Origin: Polynucleobacter sp. TSB-Sco08W16
GTDB lineage: Bacteria; Pseudomonadota; Gammaproteobacteria; Burkholderiales; Burkholderiaceae
Length of the DNA: 64,000 nt
Direction: 5' to 3'
Assembly (NCBI RefSeq): GCF_018687455.1
Contig: NZ_CP061291.1
Span: 682,001-746,000, forward strand
Shown: positions 25,726 through 35,124 of the stretch, one piece after another
How the letters are laid out: every line of letters begins with the position of its first letter
Numbering within the stretch: position 1 is the stretch's first letter
The notes under the pieces: generated by a model
Told to the model about the DNA's origin: nothing
The model's database searches: none
The model's input: the letters and a program-made list of their open reading frames with translations, nothing else
Position numbers and translations under genes: made by a program

Positions 25726-27054
25726 ATGTCTATCCCAACTGCCCAAGCCTCTGAAATTGAAATCACCCCAGATTACCAGGCGGTAATCGAAGCCATTGAC
25801 CGCCATGATCCCTATATCTTTGTGAGCGGTAAGGCAGGTACGGGCAAAACTACTTTAATTGGTTATCTACGGGAACATATTCCGGGTAACGTAGTTGTCG
25901 TTGCTCCAACTGGTGTCGCCGCATTACAGGTGAAGGGTGTCACCATTCATTCATTCTTTAGATTGCCGCCACGACTGATATTTCCCGAAGAAGACATCAA
26001 GCCATTAAAAGATAAGCGACTTTATAAAGATATTCGTTTGCTCATCATTGATGAGATATCGATGGTGCGAGCTGATGTAGTTGATGCAATGGATTTATTT
26101 TTGCGCGCTAACGGCCCACATAAGAGTCAGCCTTTTGGTGGTATTCAGGTGATGTTTGTGGGTGACTTGTTTCAGTTGCCGCCTGTTGTTTCGAGTGCAG
26201 ATATGCAAGTACTTGCGGATCGCGGCTATGAGGGGCCATATTTTTTCTGCGCCATGGCATTGCATCGCAAAGATGTGACGATGGTTGAGTTATCAAAGAT
26301 CTTCCGTCAAAAGGATGAGCATTTTGCAAGCCTGCTTAACCGCATCCGAATCAACCATGATGTGGATGAAGTCATTGATACCCTCAATGCTCAGTGTTAT
26401 CGAAAGGATGCGGAGGTTGATGAGCAGACTATTACTCTTACAACGACTAATGCTCGGGCCGATCAGATTAATGGAGCGGGGCTACGAGCTATTACCGCTG
26501 AAGGTAAGGTTTATGCAGGTAAAACTACCGGCAAGTTCAATGTCGATGAACGTAATTTGCCTTCCCCGAATAACTTAGTCTTAAAAGTGGGTGCCAAGGT
26601 CATGTTTACGGCTACTGATCCAGGGTTTCCGAAGCGTTGGGTCAACGGCACGATTGGTGTTGTGCGTGAATTACTTCCAGACAAGATCAAAGTCATGGTC
26701 CAAAACGGACCATACTCAAATACAGTTGAAGTCACTGGACATCAGTGGGAGTCTTATCGCTACGATCACGACATGATGTCTGGAAAAATCTCCCCCAGCA
26801 TTATTGGTACCTATGTACAGATTCCATTGATGCTTGCTTGGGCTGTGACTATTCACAAGAGCCAAGGCAAGACATTGGATAAGGTGAAAGTAGATCTCTC
26901 CTCTGGCGCCTTTGCCTCAGGGCAGGTCTATGTAGCGCTTAGTCGTTGCAAAACGATTGAGGGTATTTCTTTGCAACGACCGATCGAACCCAGAGATGTC
27001 AGCTGCGATCAAGAGATCAAGCGGTTTTATTTGAATTGCTTGCCTGCGAGCTAG
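25726..27054 (+). CDS. Pif1-like ATP-dependent DNA helicase
   Basis: The 442-residue protein is a superfamily 1B helicase. Motif I is GKAGTGKTTL (near residue 36), motif Ia VVVAPTGVAAL, motif II LLIIDEISMVRAD, motif III FVGDLFQLPP, and the C-terminal motifs are VTIHKSQGKTLDKV and VYVALSRCKTIEG, matching the Pif1/RecD2 pattern. Such helicases move 5' to 3' and unwind structured DNA such as G-quadruplexes or R-loops. Bacterial single-copy Pif1-like proteins of this size are common. The gene starts 27 bases after the GGDEF gene on the same strand and could be read through from it. Confidence 0.92.
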   Translation: MSIPTAQASEIEITPDYQAVIEAIDRHDPYIFVSGKAGTGKTTLIGYLREHIPGNVVVVAPTGVAALQVKGVTIHSFFRLPPRLIFPEEDIKPLKDKRLYKDIRLLIIDEISMVRADVVDAMDLFLRANGPHKSQPFGGIQVMFVGDLFQLPPVVSSADMQVLADRGYEGPYFFCAMALHRKDVTMVELSKIFRQKDEHFASLLNRIRINHDVDEVIDTLNAQCYRKDAEVDEQTITLTTTNARADQINGAGLRAITAEGKVYAGKTTGKFNVDERNLPSPNNLVLKVGAKVMFTATDPGFPKRWVNGTIGVVRELLPDKIKVMVQNGPYSNTVEVTGHQWESYRYDHDMMSGKISPSIIGTYVQIPLMLAWAVTIHKSQGKTLDKVKVDLSSGAFASGQVYVALSRCKTIEGISLQRPIEPRDVSCDQEIKRFYLNCLPAS

Positions 27055-27159
27055 GGTTATTTGTGCTTATTTGACTGAGCCCAGCTTAGGAAAAGGTAAC
27101 CCTAAAACCTTATCCACCAGTTTGGCCGTACTTCAAGAGGCTTTTCCAATTTAGTTGGA

Positions 27160-28749
27160 TTAGAAGCCAGCCGCCAAACCATCGCGGCGGTGATCACTAC
27201 CAGCAATATAAGCAGAATCAGGATCTTCACTTAATCTAGCAATTGCTTGAGCGCTACCAAAGTCAAGGCTATTAGCAGGCTGTACAGCGACTTCATGACC
27301 CATTGCTTTAAGTCCATCCACAACACCTTGTGGCATCGCAGCCTCTACAGTAAGTTTGCCTAGATCATCGATACGCCAACGTGGGGCATCAGAGCACGCT
27401 TGCGGATTGAGATACTCGTCAACAAAGCGCATCACAAACTGAATATGGCCTTGGGGTTGCATATTGCCACCCATCACACCAAAAGCCATTGCTGGCTTAC
27501 CATCCTTAGTTAAAAAAGCAGGCAAGATGGTGTGGAAAGGGCGTTTACCAGGGGCGACTTGGTTGGGGTGTCCGTCAACCAAACTAAAGCTCATGCCGCG
27601 GTTATGGAATGCGATACCGCCAGGGGCAACCACGCCAGATCCAAAGCCCTTGAAGTTTGACTGAATATACGAAATCATCATGCCCGACTCATCAGCGGCG
27701 CAAAGATAGACAGTGCCGCCAGAGTGGGGGTCCCCAGGACCATAACTACCAGCTTTGTTGTGATCAATCAATGCAGCCCGACTTGCTAAGTAACCACGAT
27801 CTAGCAAGCTAGATGCTGGAGTCGTCATCGAGTTTGCATCAGATACATGAGCATAGGCATCAGCAAACGCCAGACGCATAGCCTCAATTTGTAAATGGAT
27901 GCGTTGTGCTGAATTAGCAGGATATTGTTTGACATTGGCTGCTTGCAAGATGCCGAGGGCCATCTGCGCTGCAATGCCTGAGCCATTGGGTGGAATCTCG
28001 AGAAGAGTGTAATCACCATAATCAAAGGCGAGGGGTTCAACCCACTCGGGTTGGTTGTCAGCAAAGTCTTGCATTGTGAAGCAGCCGCCTGATGCTTGTG
28101 CAAAGTCCACCATGCTTTGGGCCAAGGGGCCTTTGTAAAAAGACTCGCCTTCAGTAGCGGCAATTTCTTTGAGGGTTTTAGCTTGCGCGGGATATTTCCA
28201 GATTTGTCCAGCTTGAGGTGCTTTGCCCTCAATTAAAAAGGATTCACTAAAGCCTGGTTGATTTTTGAGAATCGGAATGGCTTCACGCCATTGACGTGCA
28301 ATGACTGGAGAAACAGGAAAGCCGTTCTCTGCATAAGCGATCGCTCGCTTGAATAAATGCGCAAAAGGTAACTTCCCAAATTTTCTTGACAGGGCAATCC
28401 AACCTGCCACCATGCCTGGAACAGTGACAGTATTCCAACCAATGAGGTCCATGGCAGATTTGCCAGCAAAATACTCGGGCGTCCAAGCCGCAGGCGCACG
28501 ACCAGAGGCATTGAGTCCATGGATTTGCTTGCCATCCCACAAAATCGCAAACCCATCACCCCCAAGCCCATTCATCGTAGGCTCAACCACAGTGAGCGTA
28601 ATCGCCGTAGCTAGTGCGGCATCAACTGCATTGCCACCACTTTGAAGCGCTTCAATACCCGCTTGGGTAGCTAAGGGCTGCGAGCTCGCAACGGTATTTC
28701 TGGCGAGTACTGGGGCGCGACCACCACCAAATGGAGGAGAAATAATCAT
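27160..28749 (-). CDS. ggt: Gamma-glutamyltransferase family protein
   Basis: The 529-residue protein matches the N-terminal nucleophile hydrolase family of gamma-glutamyltransferases. Seen are VVEPTMNGLGGDGFAIL near the N-terminus, the predicted self-cleavage Thr346 in SGGTVYLCAADE, and the later FGVMGGNMQPQGHIQFV. It starts directly in the mature-like sequence with no signal peptide, as in YwrD-like members, so it is probably cytoplasmic, unlike the secreted E. coli Ggt. It could hydrolyse glutathione or gamma-glutamyl amides or act as an acylase-type relative. The gene lies 30 bases downstream of the Bug-type binding protein gene and is probably co-transcribed with it. Confidence 0.9.
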   Translation of the reverse strand: MIISPPFGGGRAPVLARNTVASSQPLATQAGIEALQSGGNAVDAALATAITLTVVEPTMNGLGGDGFAILWDGKQIHGLNASGRAPAAWTPEYFAGKSAMDLIGWNTVTVPGMVAGWIALSRKFGKLPFAHLFKRAIAYAENGFPVSPVIARQWREAIPILKNQPGFSESFLIEGKAPQAGQIWKYPAQAKTLKEIAATEGESFYKGPLAQSMVDFAQASGGCFTMQDFADNQPEWVEPLAFDYGDYTLLEIPPNGSGIAAQMALGILQAANVKQYPANSAQRIHLQIEAMRLAFADAYAHVSDANSMTTPASSLLDRGYLASRAALIDHNKAGSYGPGDPHSGGTVYLCAADESGMMISYIQSNFKGFGSGVVAPGGIAFHNRGMSFSLVDGHPNQVAPGKRPFHTILPAFLTKDGKPAMAFGVMGGNMQPQGHIQFVMRFVDEYLNPQACSDAPRWRIDDLGKLTVEAAMPQGVVDGLKAMGHEVAVQPANSLDFGSAQAIARLSEDPDSAYIAGSDHRRDGLAAGF

Positions 28750-28779
28750 GGGTTTACTTATTCAAAGATTGGAGATTGA

Positions 28780-29772
28780 TTAGTCCACTTTAACATTCGC
28801 GGACTTCACTATTTTCTCCCACTTGCTTGCCTCGCTAGCAGTAATCTCAGAAAGCTTCTCTGAATTAGCAAACTGAGGATGGATGCCTTGGTTTGCCATG
28901 CGAGCCTTAAAGTCTGGATTCGTCAGAATTTTCCGAATCTCATGCTCCAGTTTGCTAACAATTGCTGGCGACGTCCCTTTGGGAACATAAATCGCATAAA
29001 AGTTCTCTACATCAAACTGCTTCATGCCATCTTGTCCGAGTGTTGGAACATTAGGCATCAGTGGTGAGCGCTCGGCTGCAGCAATCGCAATCGGGCGCAA
29101 TTTGCCGCTTTGAATATGAGGTAGTGAGGCAGTCACACTATCAAACATCATTAAGGTATTGCCCGCGATTAAGTCGGGAAGGGCAAAGCTGCTGCCTTTG
29201 TAAGGAATGTGAGTACCCGTTGCCCCAATACGCTGCATAAATAAAGTGGCCTCAAGATGAGACAGGCTGCCATTGCCTTGAGATGCGTAATTGAAATCAC
29301 CCTTTTTTGATTTAATAAAAGCAATCAGTTCGGGAAGATTTTTTGCGGGAACACTGGGATTAACCACAATGAGGTGGGGAATGGTGCCAATGAGAGCAAC
29401 TGGTACAAAATCCTTTTGCAAATCTGCTGGCGGATTTTTAAATAAAGCTAAGGCTATAGACTGATTGGTGAGGGCACTAATGTGAATGGTGTAACCATCA
29501 GGCGCTGCCTTGGCAGCTGCTTGCAGTCCAATCATCCCGCCAGCACCAGGCTTGTTCTCAACAATCACTGACTGACCTAAAGCTTCGCCAAGAGGTGCTG
29601 CAACTGCGCGTGCGAATGTATCGGTAGATCCGCCGGCCGGAAAAGAAAGAATAGCCACGATTGGTTTTTTGGGCCAATCGGCTTCATTAGCAGCAAAAGC
29701 AGTGCTCAATAAACCAAAAAGAGTGCAGATGCTCAGAAATAGGGATTTGGTAATAGTCATTTCAAGGTTCAT
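28780..29772 (-). CDS. Bug-family (TctC-like) periplasmic substrate-binding protein
   Basis: The 330-residue protein has a signal peptide (SLFLSICTLFGLLSTAFA, cleavage before ANEADWP). It then follows the TctC/Bug pattern: PIVAILSFPAGGSTDTFARAVA, ENKPGAGGMIGLQAAAKAAPDGYT, YASQGNGSLSHLEATLF and an end like KWEKIVKSANVKVD. Bug proteins bind carboxylates or amino acids, often without a dedicated permease. No TctA/TctB gene lies next to it. It is followed by the gamma-glutamyltransferase gene, so a gamma-glutamyl compound or related amide is a reasonable but unproven ligand. A second in-frame ATG four codons in is an equally plausible start. Confidence 0.9.
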   Translation of the reverse strand: MNLEMTITKSLFLSICTLFGLLSTAFAANEADWPKKPIVAILSFPAGGSTDTFARAVAAPLGEALGQSVIVENKPGAGGMIGLQAAAKAAPDGYTIHISALTNQSIALALFKNPPADLQKDFVPVALIGTIPHLIVVNPSVPAKNLPELIAFIKSKKGDFNYASQGNGSLSHLEATLFMQRIGATGTHIPYKGSSFALPDLIAGNTLMMFDSVTASLPHIQSGKLRPIAIAAAERSPLMPNVPTLGQDGMKQFDVENFYAIYVPKGTSPAIVSKLEHEIRKILTNPDFKARMANQGIHPQFANSEKLSEITASEASKWEKIVKSANVKVD

Positions 29773-29842
29773 TCGTTCAGTGGTTAATATAGTATTGGAT
29801 ATTCAAAAGCAAATCACTGCATTAAGACTACAAGAGAAATCG

Positions 29843-31192
29843 ATGAGCGAATCAAATAAAACTTCCAATGGGATTGATATGTCGGCCTACTGGCTGCCAT
29901 TTACTCCCAATCGCTACTTTCATCAGCATCCTAAGATCATGCAGTCTGCCAAGGGAGCTTACTACTACGATGACCATGGTCGTAAGTTATTTGATGGCCT
30001 TTCGGGGCTGTGGTGCTCTCCCTTGGGGCATGCTGATCCACGTATTGGTGCAGCCATCACCAAACAATATGAAACCATGGACTATTGCCCGGCATTTCAG
30101 ATGGCAAGTGAGGCTACTTTTAGCTTGGCAAGCCGCATTGCAAAGATGGCCCCAGAAGGTCTTAATAAAGTATTTTTTACGAACTCCGGCTCAGAAGCGG
30201 TCGATACTGCATTGAAGATTGCGATTGGCTATCACCGCGTGATGGGTAATGCCTCGCGCATTCGGATGATCGGTCGTGACCGTGCTTATCACGGTGTTGG
30301 TATCGGTGGTATCTCTGTTGGCGGAATGGTGGCGAACCGAAAAATGTTTGCCAGTATGATGATGCCCGGGGTAGATCATTTACCGCACACGCTTAATCTC
30401 TCACAAATGGCTTATTCAAAAGGGCAGCCTACTTGGGGTGCACATCTAGCAGATGAGTTGGAAAAGATTGTTGCGCTTCATGATGCCAATACGATTGCAG
30501 CAGTGATTCTGGAACCAGTACAGGGTTCAACGGGTGTGATTGTTCCGCCACAAGGTTACTTACAAAAGATTCGTGAGATCTGTACTAAGCACGGTATCTT
30601 GTTGATATTTGACGAAGTTATTACTGGCTTTGGTCGATTGGGTGCTAACTTTGGTGCTGACCGATTTGGCGTAGTGCCTGACATGATTACATTTGCTAAG
30701 GCAATTACGAATGGCGTCATTCCATTAGGGGGCGTGATTGTGCGTGATGATATTTATGACAGCATCATCTCGCATGGCGGGCAAGAGCAAGCGATTGAGT
30801 TCTTTCATGGCTATACCTATTCTGGCCACCCAATACCAACAGCCGCAGGGCATGCGGTCCTGGATATTTTTGAGTCTGATGACCTCATTAATCGTGCCAA
30901 AGCATTAGAGCCCGTTCTCGAAAATAGCCTCCATGCTATGAAAGGCAAGCCAGGAATCTTAGATATTCGTAACTTTGGTTTATCTGGTGCGGTAGAGCTT
31001 GAGCCCGTGCCCGGTAAGCCAGGCCTAAGAGCGCTCAAGGTACTGGAGGCCTGCATTGAAAGAGGTGCACTAGTGCGTGTTGCTGGAGATGTGATTGCTG
31101 TAGGCCCACCGTTCATTTCAGAACCAAAAGAAGTTGAATTCTTATGCAGTGTCTTAGGTGACGCAGTAGATGCTGCAATGAAAATAAAGTAA
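29843..31192 (+). CDS. Omega-amino acid (beta-alanine)-pyruvate aminotransferase
   Basis: This PLP fold-type I class III aminotransferase has 449 residues, which agrees with the Pseudomonas beta-alanine:pyruvate aminotransferase. Blocks include YWLPFTPNRYFH, FFTNSGSEAVDTALKIA, AVILEPVQGSTGV, IFDEVITGFGRLG and the PLP lysine in TFAKAITNGVIPLGG. It should move the amino group of omega-amino acids (beta-alanine, possibly GABA or putrescine-derived) to pyruvate. The start is ATG 29843 after CAAGAGAAAT. An earlier in-frame ATG at 29669 would overlap the divergent Bug protein gene and is rejected. The stop codon lies inside a 28-base palindrome shared with the convergent lrgB gene. Confidence 0.9.
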   Translation: MSESNKTSNGIDMSAYWLPFTPNRYFHQHPKIMQSAKGAYYYDDHGRKLFDGLSGLWCSPLGHADPRIGAAITKQYETMDYCPAFQMASEATFSLASRIAKMAPEGLNKVFFTNSGSEAVDTALKIAIGYHRVMGNASRIRMIGRDRAYHGVGIGGISVGGMVANRKMFASMMMPGVDHLPHTLNLSQMAYSKGQPTWGAHLADELEKIVALHDANTIAAVILEPVQGSTGVIVPPQGYLQKIREICTKHGILLIFDEVITGFGRLGANFGADRFGVVPDMITFAKAITNGVIPLGGVIVRDDIYDSIISHGGQEQAIEFFHGYTYSGHPIPTAAGHAVLDIFESDDLINRAKALEPVLENSLHAMKGKPGILDIRNFGLSGAVELEPVPGKPGLRALKVLEACIERGALVRVAGDVIAVGPPFISEPKEVEFLCSVLGDAVDAAMKIK

Positions 31193-31214
31193 TTCTCTTT
31201 AAAGAGAATTACTT
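31187..31214. terminator. 28-base perfect palindrome, bidirectional terminator
   Basis: The sequence from 31187 to 31214 is a perfect inverted repeat with no loop base (arm AAGTAATTCTCTTT). It contains the last codon and TAA stop of the aminotransferase on one strand and the last codon and TAA of lrgB on the other. T-rich ends on both strands suit a bidirectional terminator. Confidence 0.8.
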
Positions 31215-31937
31215 ATTAAATAAGTGATAGATGATGGGAATAGCAATGGCGCTGATCACACCATTCATTCCCATTGCAAGGCTGGCATAAGTTCCTGCTT
31301 CTGGATGGATGCTAAAGGCACGTGATGTGCCGATACCATGGGCACCAATACCAATGGCAAAGCCTCTTTGCCACCAAGCTTTCATACCGAGCGCATTCAA
31401 AACAAAGGGCGCCAGAATTGCCCCAAGAATGCCTGTACTTACAGCAAAGATCGCAGTCAAAGTTGGTGAGACTCCGATACGCTCAGCAATACCCATGGCA
31501 ATAGGTGCGGTGACAGACTTTGGATACATCGCACCAGTAATGCTGCTATCAGCACCCAAGAGAGTGGCTATCTCTACTGCGCTCACAATCGACACCAAAC
31601 CCCCGGTACAAAGGGCTGCAATCAAGGGAAGGGATCTACCTTTGAGACTATCAAGCCCGCGATAAATCGGGATTGCCAGGGAAACAGTCGCAGAGCCCAG
31701 CAAGAAGTGAATGAATTGGGCGCCTTCAAAGTAGGTTGAGTAAGGCATCTCAATAAGTTGAATCGATGTTGCCACGATGAGGATGGCAATGGCTACTGGG
31801 TTAGCCAAAGGATTTTGTTTTGCGTGACGATAAATCGTCAAGCCGATTTGATAAGCGGCCAAGGTAATAAAGAGTGCGAAGAGCGGGCTACCCGAGAGGT
31901 ATACCCAAATTTCTACGATGGAATGTTTCTCATTCAT
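31209..31937 (-). CDS. lrgB: LrgB/CidB family membrane protein
   Basis: The 242-residue protein is almost entirely hydrophobic, with about seven membrane helices. It carries the LrgB pattern: SVTAPIAMGIAERIGVSP, a long GILGAILAPFVLNALGMKAW stretch, GFAIGIGAHGIGTSRA and a final GVISAIAIPIIY. LrgAB/CidAB proteins have been linked to control of murein hydrolase activity and more recently to pyruvate or glycolate transport. The gene overlaps lrgA by 8 bases and is the second gene of the pair. It converges on the aminotransferase gene, sharing the palindromic terminator. Confidence 0.93.
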   Translation of the reverse strand: MNEKHSIVEIWVYLSGSPLFALFITLAAYQIGLTIYRHAKQNPLANPVAIAILIVATSIQLIEMPYSTYFEGAQFIHFLLGSATVSLAIPIYRGLDSLKGRSLPLIAALCTGGLVSIVSAVEIATLLGADSSITGAMYPKSVTAPIAMGIAERIGVSPTLTAIFAVSTGILGAILAPFVLNALGMKAWWQRGFAIGIGAHGIGTSRAFSIHPEAGTYASLAMGMNGVISAIAIPIIYHLFNK

Positions 31938-32277
31938 CGCTAGCTCTCTTGCTTAAGAAGCGCACAACAACAGCGCTCGAACCAATAGTCAAAATGACAC
32001 TGGCCACTAAGGCGGTAATGATGGCAAAGGCATTTGCCTTTAACTGCGGTAGAAATAAAACTACCCCTACTGCAGCAGGCACGAAGAGTAATCCAAGATA
32101 TTGACTAAAGCCGTCTGCAACAGCCGCTAATTCTGGGTTAATTCCTTTGCGCAAAACCAGCCATCCAACTAGCAGCACCAAACCAATCACGGGTCCAGGA
32201 AGGGTGGGCAGTAAAAGCTTGGAAACGAGTTCACCAATGCTTTGAAATAGAAGGATTTGTACGAGCCCTGAAATCAT
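31930..32277 (-). CDS. lrgA: CidA/LrgA family holin-like membrane protein
   Basis: The 115-residue protein has four predicted helices. It shows family features such as FQSIGELVSKLLLPTLPGPVIGLVLL and FVPAAVGVVLFLPQL, in which the FVPAxVG block is diagnostic. It works with LrgB encoded by the overlapping next gene. It is divergent from the molybdenum hydroxylase operon, with about 150 bases between the starts. Confidence 0.92.
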   Translation of the reverse strand: MISGLVQILLFQSIGELVSKLLLPTLPGPVIGLVLLVGWLVLRKGINPELAAVADGFSQYLGLLFVPAAVGVVLFLPQLKANAFAIITALVASVILTIGSSAVVVRFLSKRASDE

Positions 32278-32424
32278 GCCCCGATCTTACAGGCACTCAT
32301 TTATGTTGCATCGCAATAACTTATTTCTTCAGTAAGATAAAGACACGAAAAAACTAGGGTTTTTGTAATACCGCCTAGCTTATAAGAACAAGTAACAAGA
32401 ACAGAGACTAATAGGAGACCACTC

Positions 32425-32874
32425 ATGGCTGAGTTAAACGTCAATGGTAAGAAGTACAAAGTAGATGTTGATCCCGATACCCCATTGTTGTGGGTGATCC
32501 GCGAGCAAATTGGCTTAACCGGAACGAAATACGGTTGTGGTGTTGGTCAATGTGGCGCTTGTACAGTTCTGTTCGAAGGTCAAGCCATGCGCAGCTGCTC
32601 ATTGCCGGTTGCGGCTGCGGAAGGTAAAAAAATTGAAACTATTGAAAGCTTAGAGAAGAGCGGACAGCTTTCTAAAGTTCAAAAAGCGTGGGTAGACAAT
32701 CAGGTGCCACAGTGTGGCTATTGTCAATCTGGCATGGTGATGGCAACAACTGCTTTGTTGCGTAATAACCCAAAGCCAACAGATGCTCAAATCGATGAGT
32801 CGATCACCAATATCTGCCGTTGCGGCACATTCCAACAAGTGCGTGCAGCTATTCATGCTGCTAGCAAAGCCTAA
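32425..32874 (+). CDS. (2Fe-2S) small subunit of a molybdenum hydroxylase (IorA-like)
   Basis: The 149-residue protein holds two 2Fe-2S clusters. A ferredoxin-type set lies in CGVGQCGACTVLF plus a later CSLPVA, and a helical-domain set in CGYCQSGM plus CRCGTF. This is the xanthine dehydrogenase small-subunit pattern in the two-subunit isoquinoline 1-oxidoreductase type without an FAD subunit. A strong AGGAG ribosome-binding site lies 7 bases before ATG 32425. It passes electrons from the molybdenum subunit encoded next door to an external acceptor, usually a cytochrome c, and four sox-type genes follow in the same operon. It is first in the operon. Confidence 0.93.
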   Translation: MAELNVNGKKYKVDVDPDTPLLWVIREQIGLTGTKYGCGVGQCGACTVLFEGQAMRSCSLPVAAAEGKKIETIESLEKSGQLSKVQKAWVDNQVPQCGYCQSGMVMATTALLRNNPKPTDAQIDESITNICRCGTFQQVRAAIHAASKA

Positions 32875-32883
32875 GGAGGAAAC

Positions 32884-35100
32884 ATGACTACTACTATTAA
32901 TACCTCCCGCCGTCATTTCGTTATTGGCTCAAGCGCAATTGCAGCCGGCTTAGCAATTGGCTTCGATCTTTCTTTTATGTCTGCAGCCAATGCAGCCATG
33001 GGTACTGGTACTACAGCCATGACTCCATTAGCAACTCCCGAAATTGGTGTGTGGGTAGTGGTTAAGCCAAATGATGATGTGGTTGTGCGTATTGTTCGTT
33101 CAGAAATGGGTCAAGGCACGATTACTGGTTTGGCGCAAATGGTTGCTGAAGAACTCCAATGTGATTGGAAAAAAGTCACCTATGAATATCCATCCCCTGC
33201 TGAGAGTTTGACGCGTAAAGCAGCTTGGGGTAGTTTTTCTACGGGCGGAAGTCGTGGTATTCGTACCTCTGAGCAATATGTGCGTAAAGGCGGCGCTGCT
33301 GCCCGCATGATGCTCATACAGGCCGCTGCTAATCAATGGAATGTTCCCGCTTCAGAATGCGTTGCTCAAAATAGCGTAATTACTCATACACCAACTGGTA
33401 AGAAAACCACGTTTGGCAAAGTATCTGTAGCGGCATCACAGTTGGAGGTTCCAAAAGAGGTACCGCTTAAGGATCCTAAGGATTGGAAGCTTATTGGCAA
33501 ATCAGTGGATCGCATCGATGGGGTGTCTGATAAGGTAACTGGTAAACAAGTCTATGCAATTGACTTGAAGATGCCAGGCATGATGGTCGCAACTATTAAG
33601 CAGTGCCCTGTATTTGGTGGCAAGGTCAAGTCCTACGACTCTGCTAAGGCAATGAATGTAAAGGGTGTTAAGAAGGTGGTGCAAGTTGGTGATAACGCGG
33701 TCGCCGTTATTGCTGATACTTTTTGGCACGCGAAAACTGGTCTTGAGCAGGTTGATATCACTTGGGATGAGGGTGCAAATGCTTCTGTTTCTAGTGCCTC
33801 AATCAAGAAAAATTTAGTTGAGGGCTTGTCTGCCGATGACGCTTTTGTAGGTAGTGGCAACGGCGATGTAAAGGCCGCTTTTGCAAGTGCAACTAAAACA
33901 ATGGAGGCTACCTATTTCTATCCATTTTTAAGTCATGCAACATTAGAGCCACAAACTGCTACTGCGAAATGGACTACTGAGATGTGCGAAGCCTGGGTTC
34001 CAACCCAAGATGGTGAAGCATCTTTAGCTGCACTCATAGCGGCATCCGGATTGCCGGCTGAAAAATGTAATGTCTATAAAGTAAACCTTGGAGGCGGCTT
34101 TGGTCGTCGCGGTGCTTTTCAGGACTTTACTACCCAGGCTGTCAATATTGCCAAGCAAATGCCAGGCACTCCTATCAAGTTGATTTGGACTCGTGAAGAG
34201 GATATGACGCATGATCATTATCACCCAGTGATGATGTGCAAAATGTCCGCATCTATTGATGATAAGAAAAACGTTACTGGTTTAAATATGCGTTTATCTG
34301 GGCAATCTATTCTGGCCGCAGTACGTCCAGCAGTGGTAGCTTCCAATAAGGGAAAAGATCCTGCAGCCTTTCAGGGTGTTGATGAGAATGGTGAGCATGG
34401 CATAACCTACAAATTCCCGAATTTAAATATTGACCATGCGATGCGTAACACGCATGTTCCTCCAGGTTTCTGGCGCGGCGTTAACGTCAATCAAAATGCT
34501 ATTTTCTTAGAGACATTTATGGATGAGTTAGCAGAGGCAACCGGTAAGGATGCGGTAGAGTTCCGTAGGCAGCATATGCAGGATTCCCCACGTGCAATAG
34601 CGGTGCTCAATGCGGTAGCTGACGGCATTGGCTGGACTAAACCTGCAGCACCTGGCGTCTTCCGAGGTGTTGCACAGATGCATTCGTATGGAAGTTATGT
34701 GGCAGCAGCATGCGAGTTATCAGTTATGAATGGTAATGAGGTCAAAATTCATCGTATCGTTGCCGCTACTGATCCGGGTTATGCAGTGAATCCTGCGCAA
34801 ATTGAACGCCAGGTTGCAGGTTCATTTGTGTATGGTTTATCGGCGCTCTTTGAAGAAGAAATCACTATTGAAAAAGGCGCTGTAGTACAAAAGAACTTTG
34901 ATACCTTCAACTCCATTCGCTTGTCGCAGATGCCAAAAGTTGAAACCATCATTATTCAAGGTGGCGGTAAGGAGTGGGGCGGTGTGGGTGAGCCTACGAT
35001 TGCAGTAGCTGCTCCAGCGGTACTGAATGCGATCTATCGTGCTACTGGCCAACGCTATCGCACAGTTCCTTTGAAAAATAGCGGCATTAAGCTCGTTTAA
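32884..35100 (+). CDS. Molybdopterin large subunit of a molybdenum hydroxylase (IorB-like)
   Basis: The 738-residue protein begins with a twin-arginine signal (TSRRHFVIGSSAIAAGLAIGF), so the holoenzyme should be exported folded to the periplasm. Cofactor-binding blocks include GGFGRRGAFQDF, PPGFWRGVNVNQN and the catalytic Glu in GGVGEPTIAVAAPA near the C-terminus. Family relatives oxidise N-heterocycles or aldehydes by hydroxylation with water. The substrate is not predictable from the sequence. A perfect AAGGAGGA site precedes its ATG. The gene is 9 bases from the small subunit gene and 24 bases before soxX, indicating one transcript. Confidence 0.93.
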   Translation: MTTTINTSRRHFVIGSSAIAAGLAIGFDLSFMSAANAAMGTGTTAMTPLATPEIGVWVVVKPNDDVVVRIVRSEMGQGTITGLAQMVAEELQCDWKKVTYEYPSPAESLTRKAAWGSFSTGGSRGIRTSEQYVRKGGAAARMMLIQAAANQWNVPASECVAQNSVITHTPTGKKTTFGKVSVAASQLEVPKEVPLKDPKDWKLIGKSVDRIDGVSDKVTGKQVYAIDLKMPGMMVATIKQCPVFGGKVKSYDSAKAMNVKGVKKVVQVGDNAVAVIADTFWHAKTGLEQVDITWDEGANASVSSASIKKNLVEGLSADDAFVGSGNGDVKAAFASATKTMEATYFYPFLSHATLEPQTATAKWTTEMCEAWVPTQDGEASLAALIAASGLPAEKCNVYKVNLGGGFGRRGAFQDFTTQAVNIAKQMPGTPIKLIWTREEDMTHDHYHPVMMCKMSASIDDKKNVTGLNMRLSGQSILAAVRPAVVASNKGKDPAAFQGVDENGEHGITYKFPNLNIDHAMRNTHVPPGFWRGVNVNQNAIFLETFMDELAEATGKDAVEFRRQHMQDSPRAIAVLNAVADGIGWTKPAAPGVFRGVAQMHSYGSYVAAACELSVMNGNEVKIHRIVAATDPGYAVNPAQIERQVAGSFVYGLSALFEEEITIEKGAVVQKNFDTFNSIRLSQMPKVETIIIQGGGKEWGGVGEPTIAVAAPAVLNAIYRATGQRYRTVPLKNSGIKLV

Positions 35101-35124
35101 TCATCAAAGCACTGTGAAGTATTT

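Noticed and set aside
29669..29842. Longer aminotransferase start
   Set aside because: It would run through the start of the divergent Bug protein gene; the family length fits ATG 29843.
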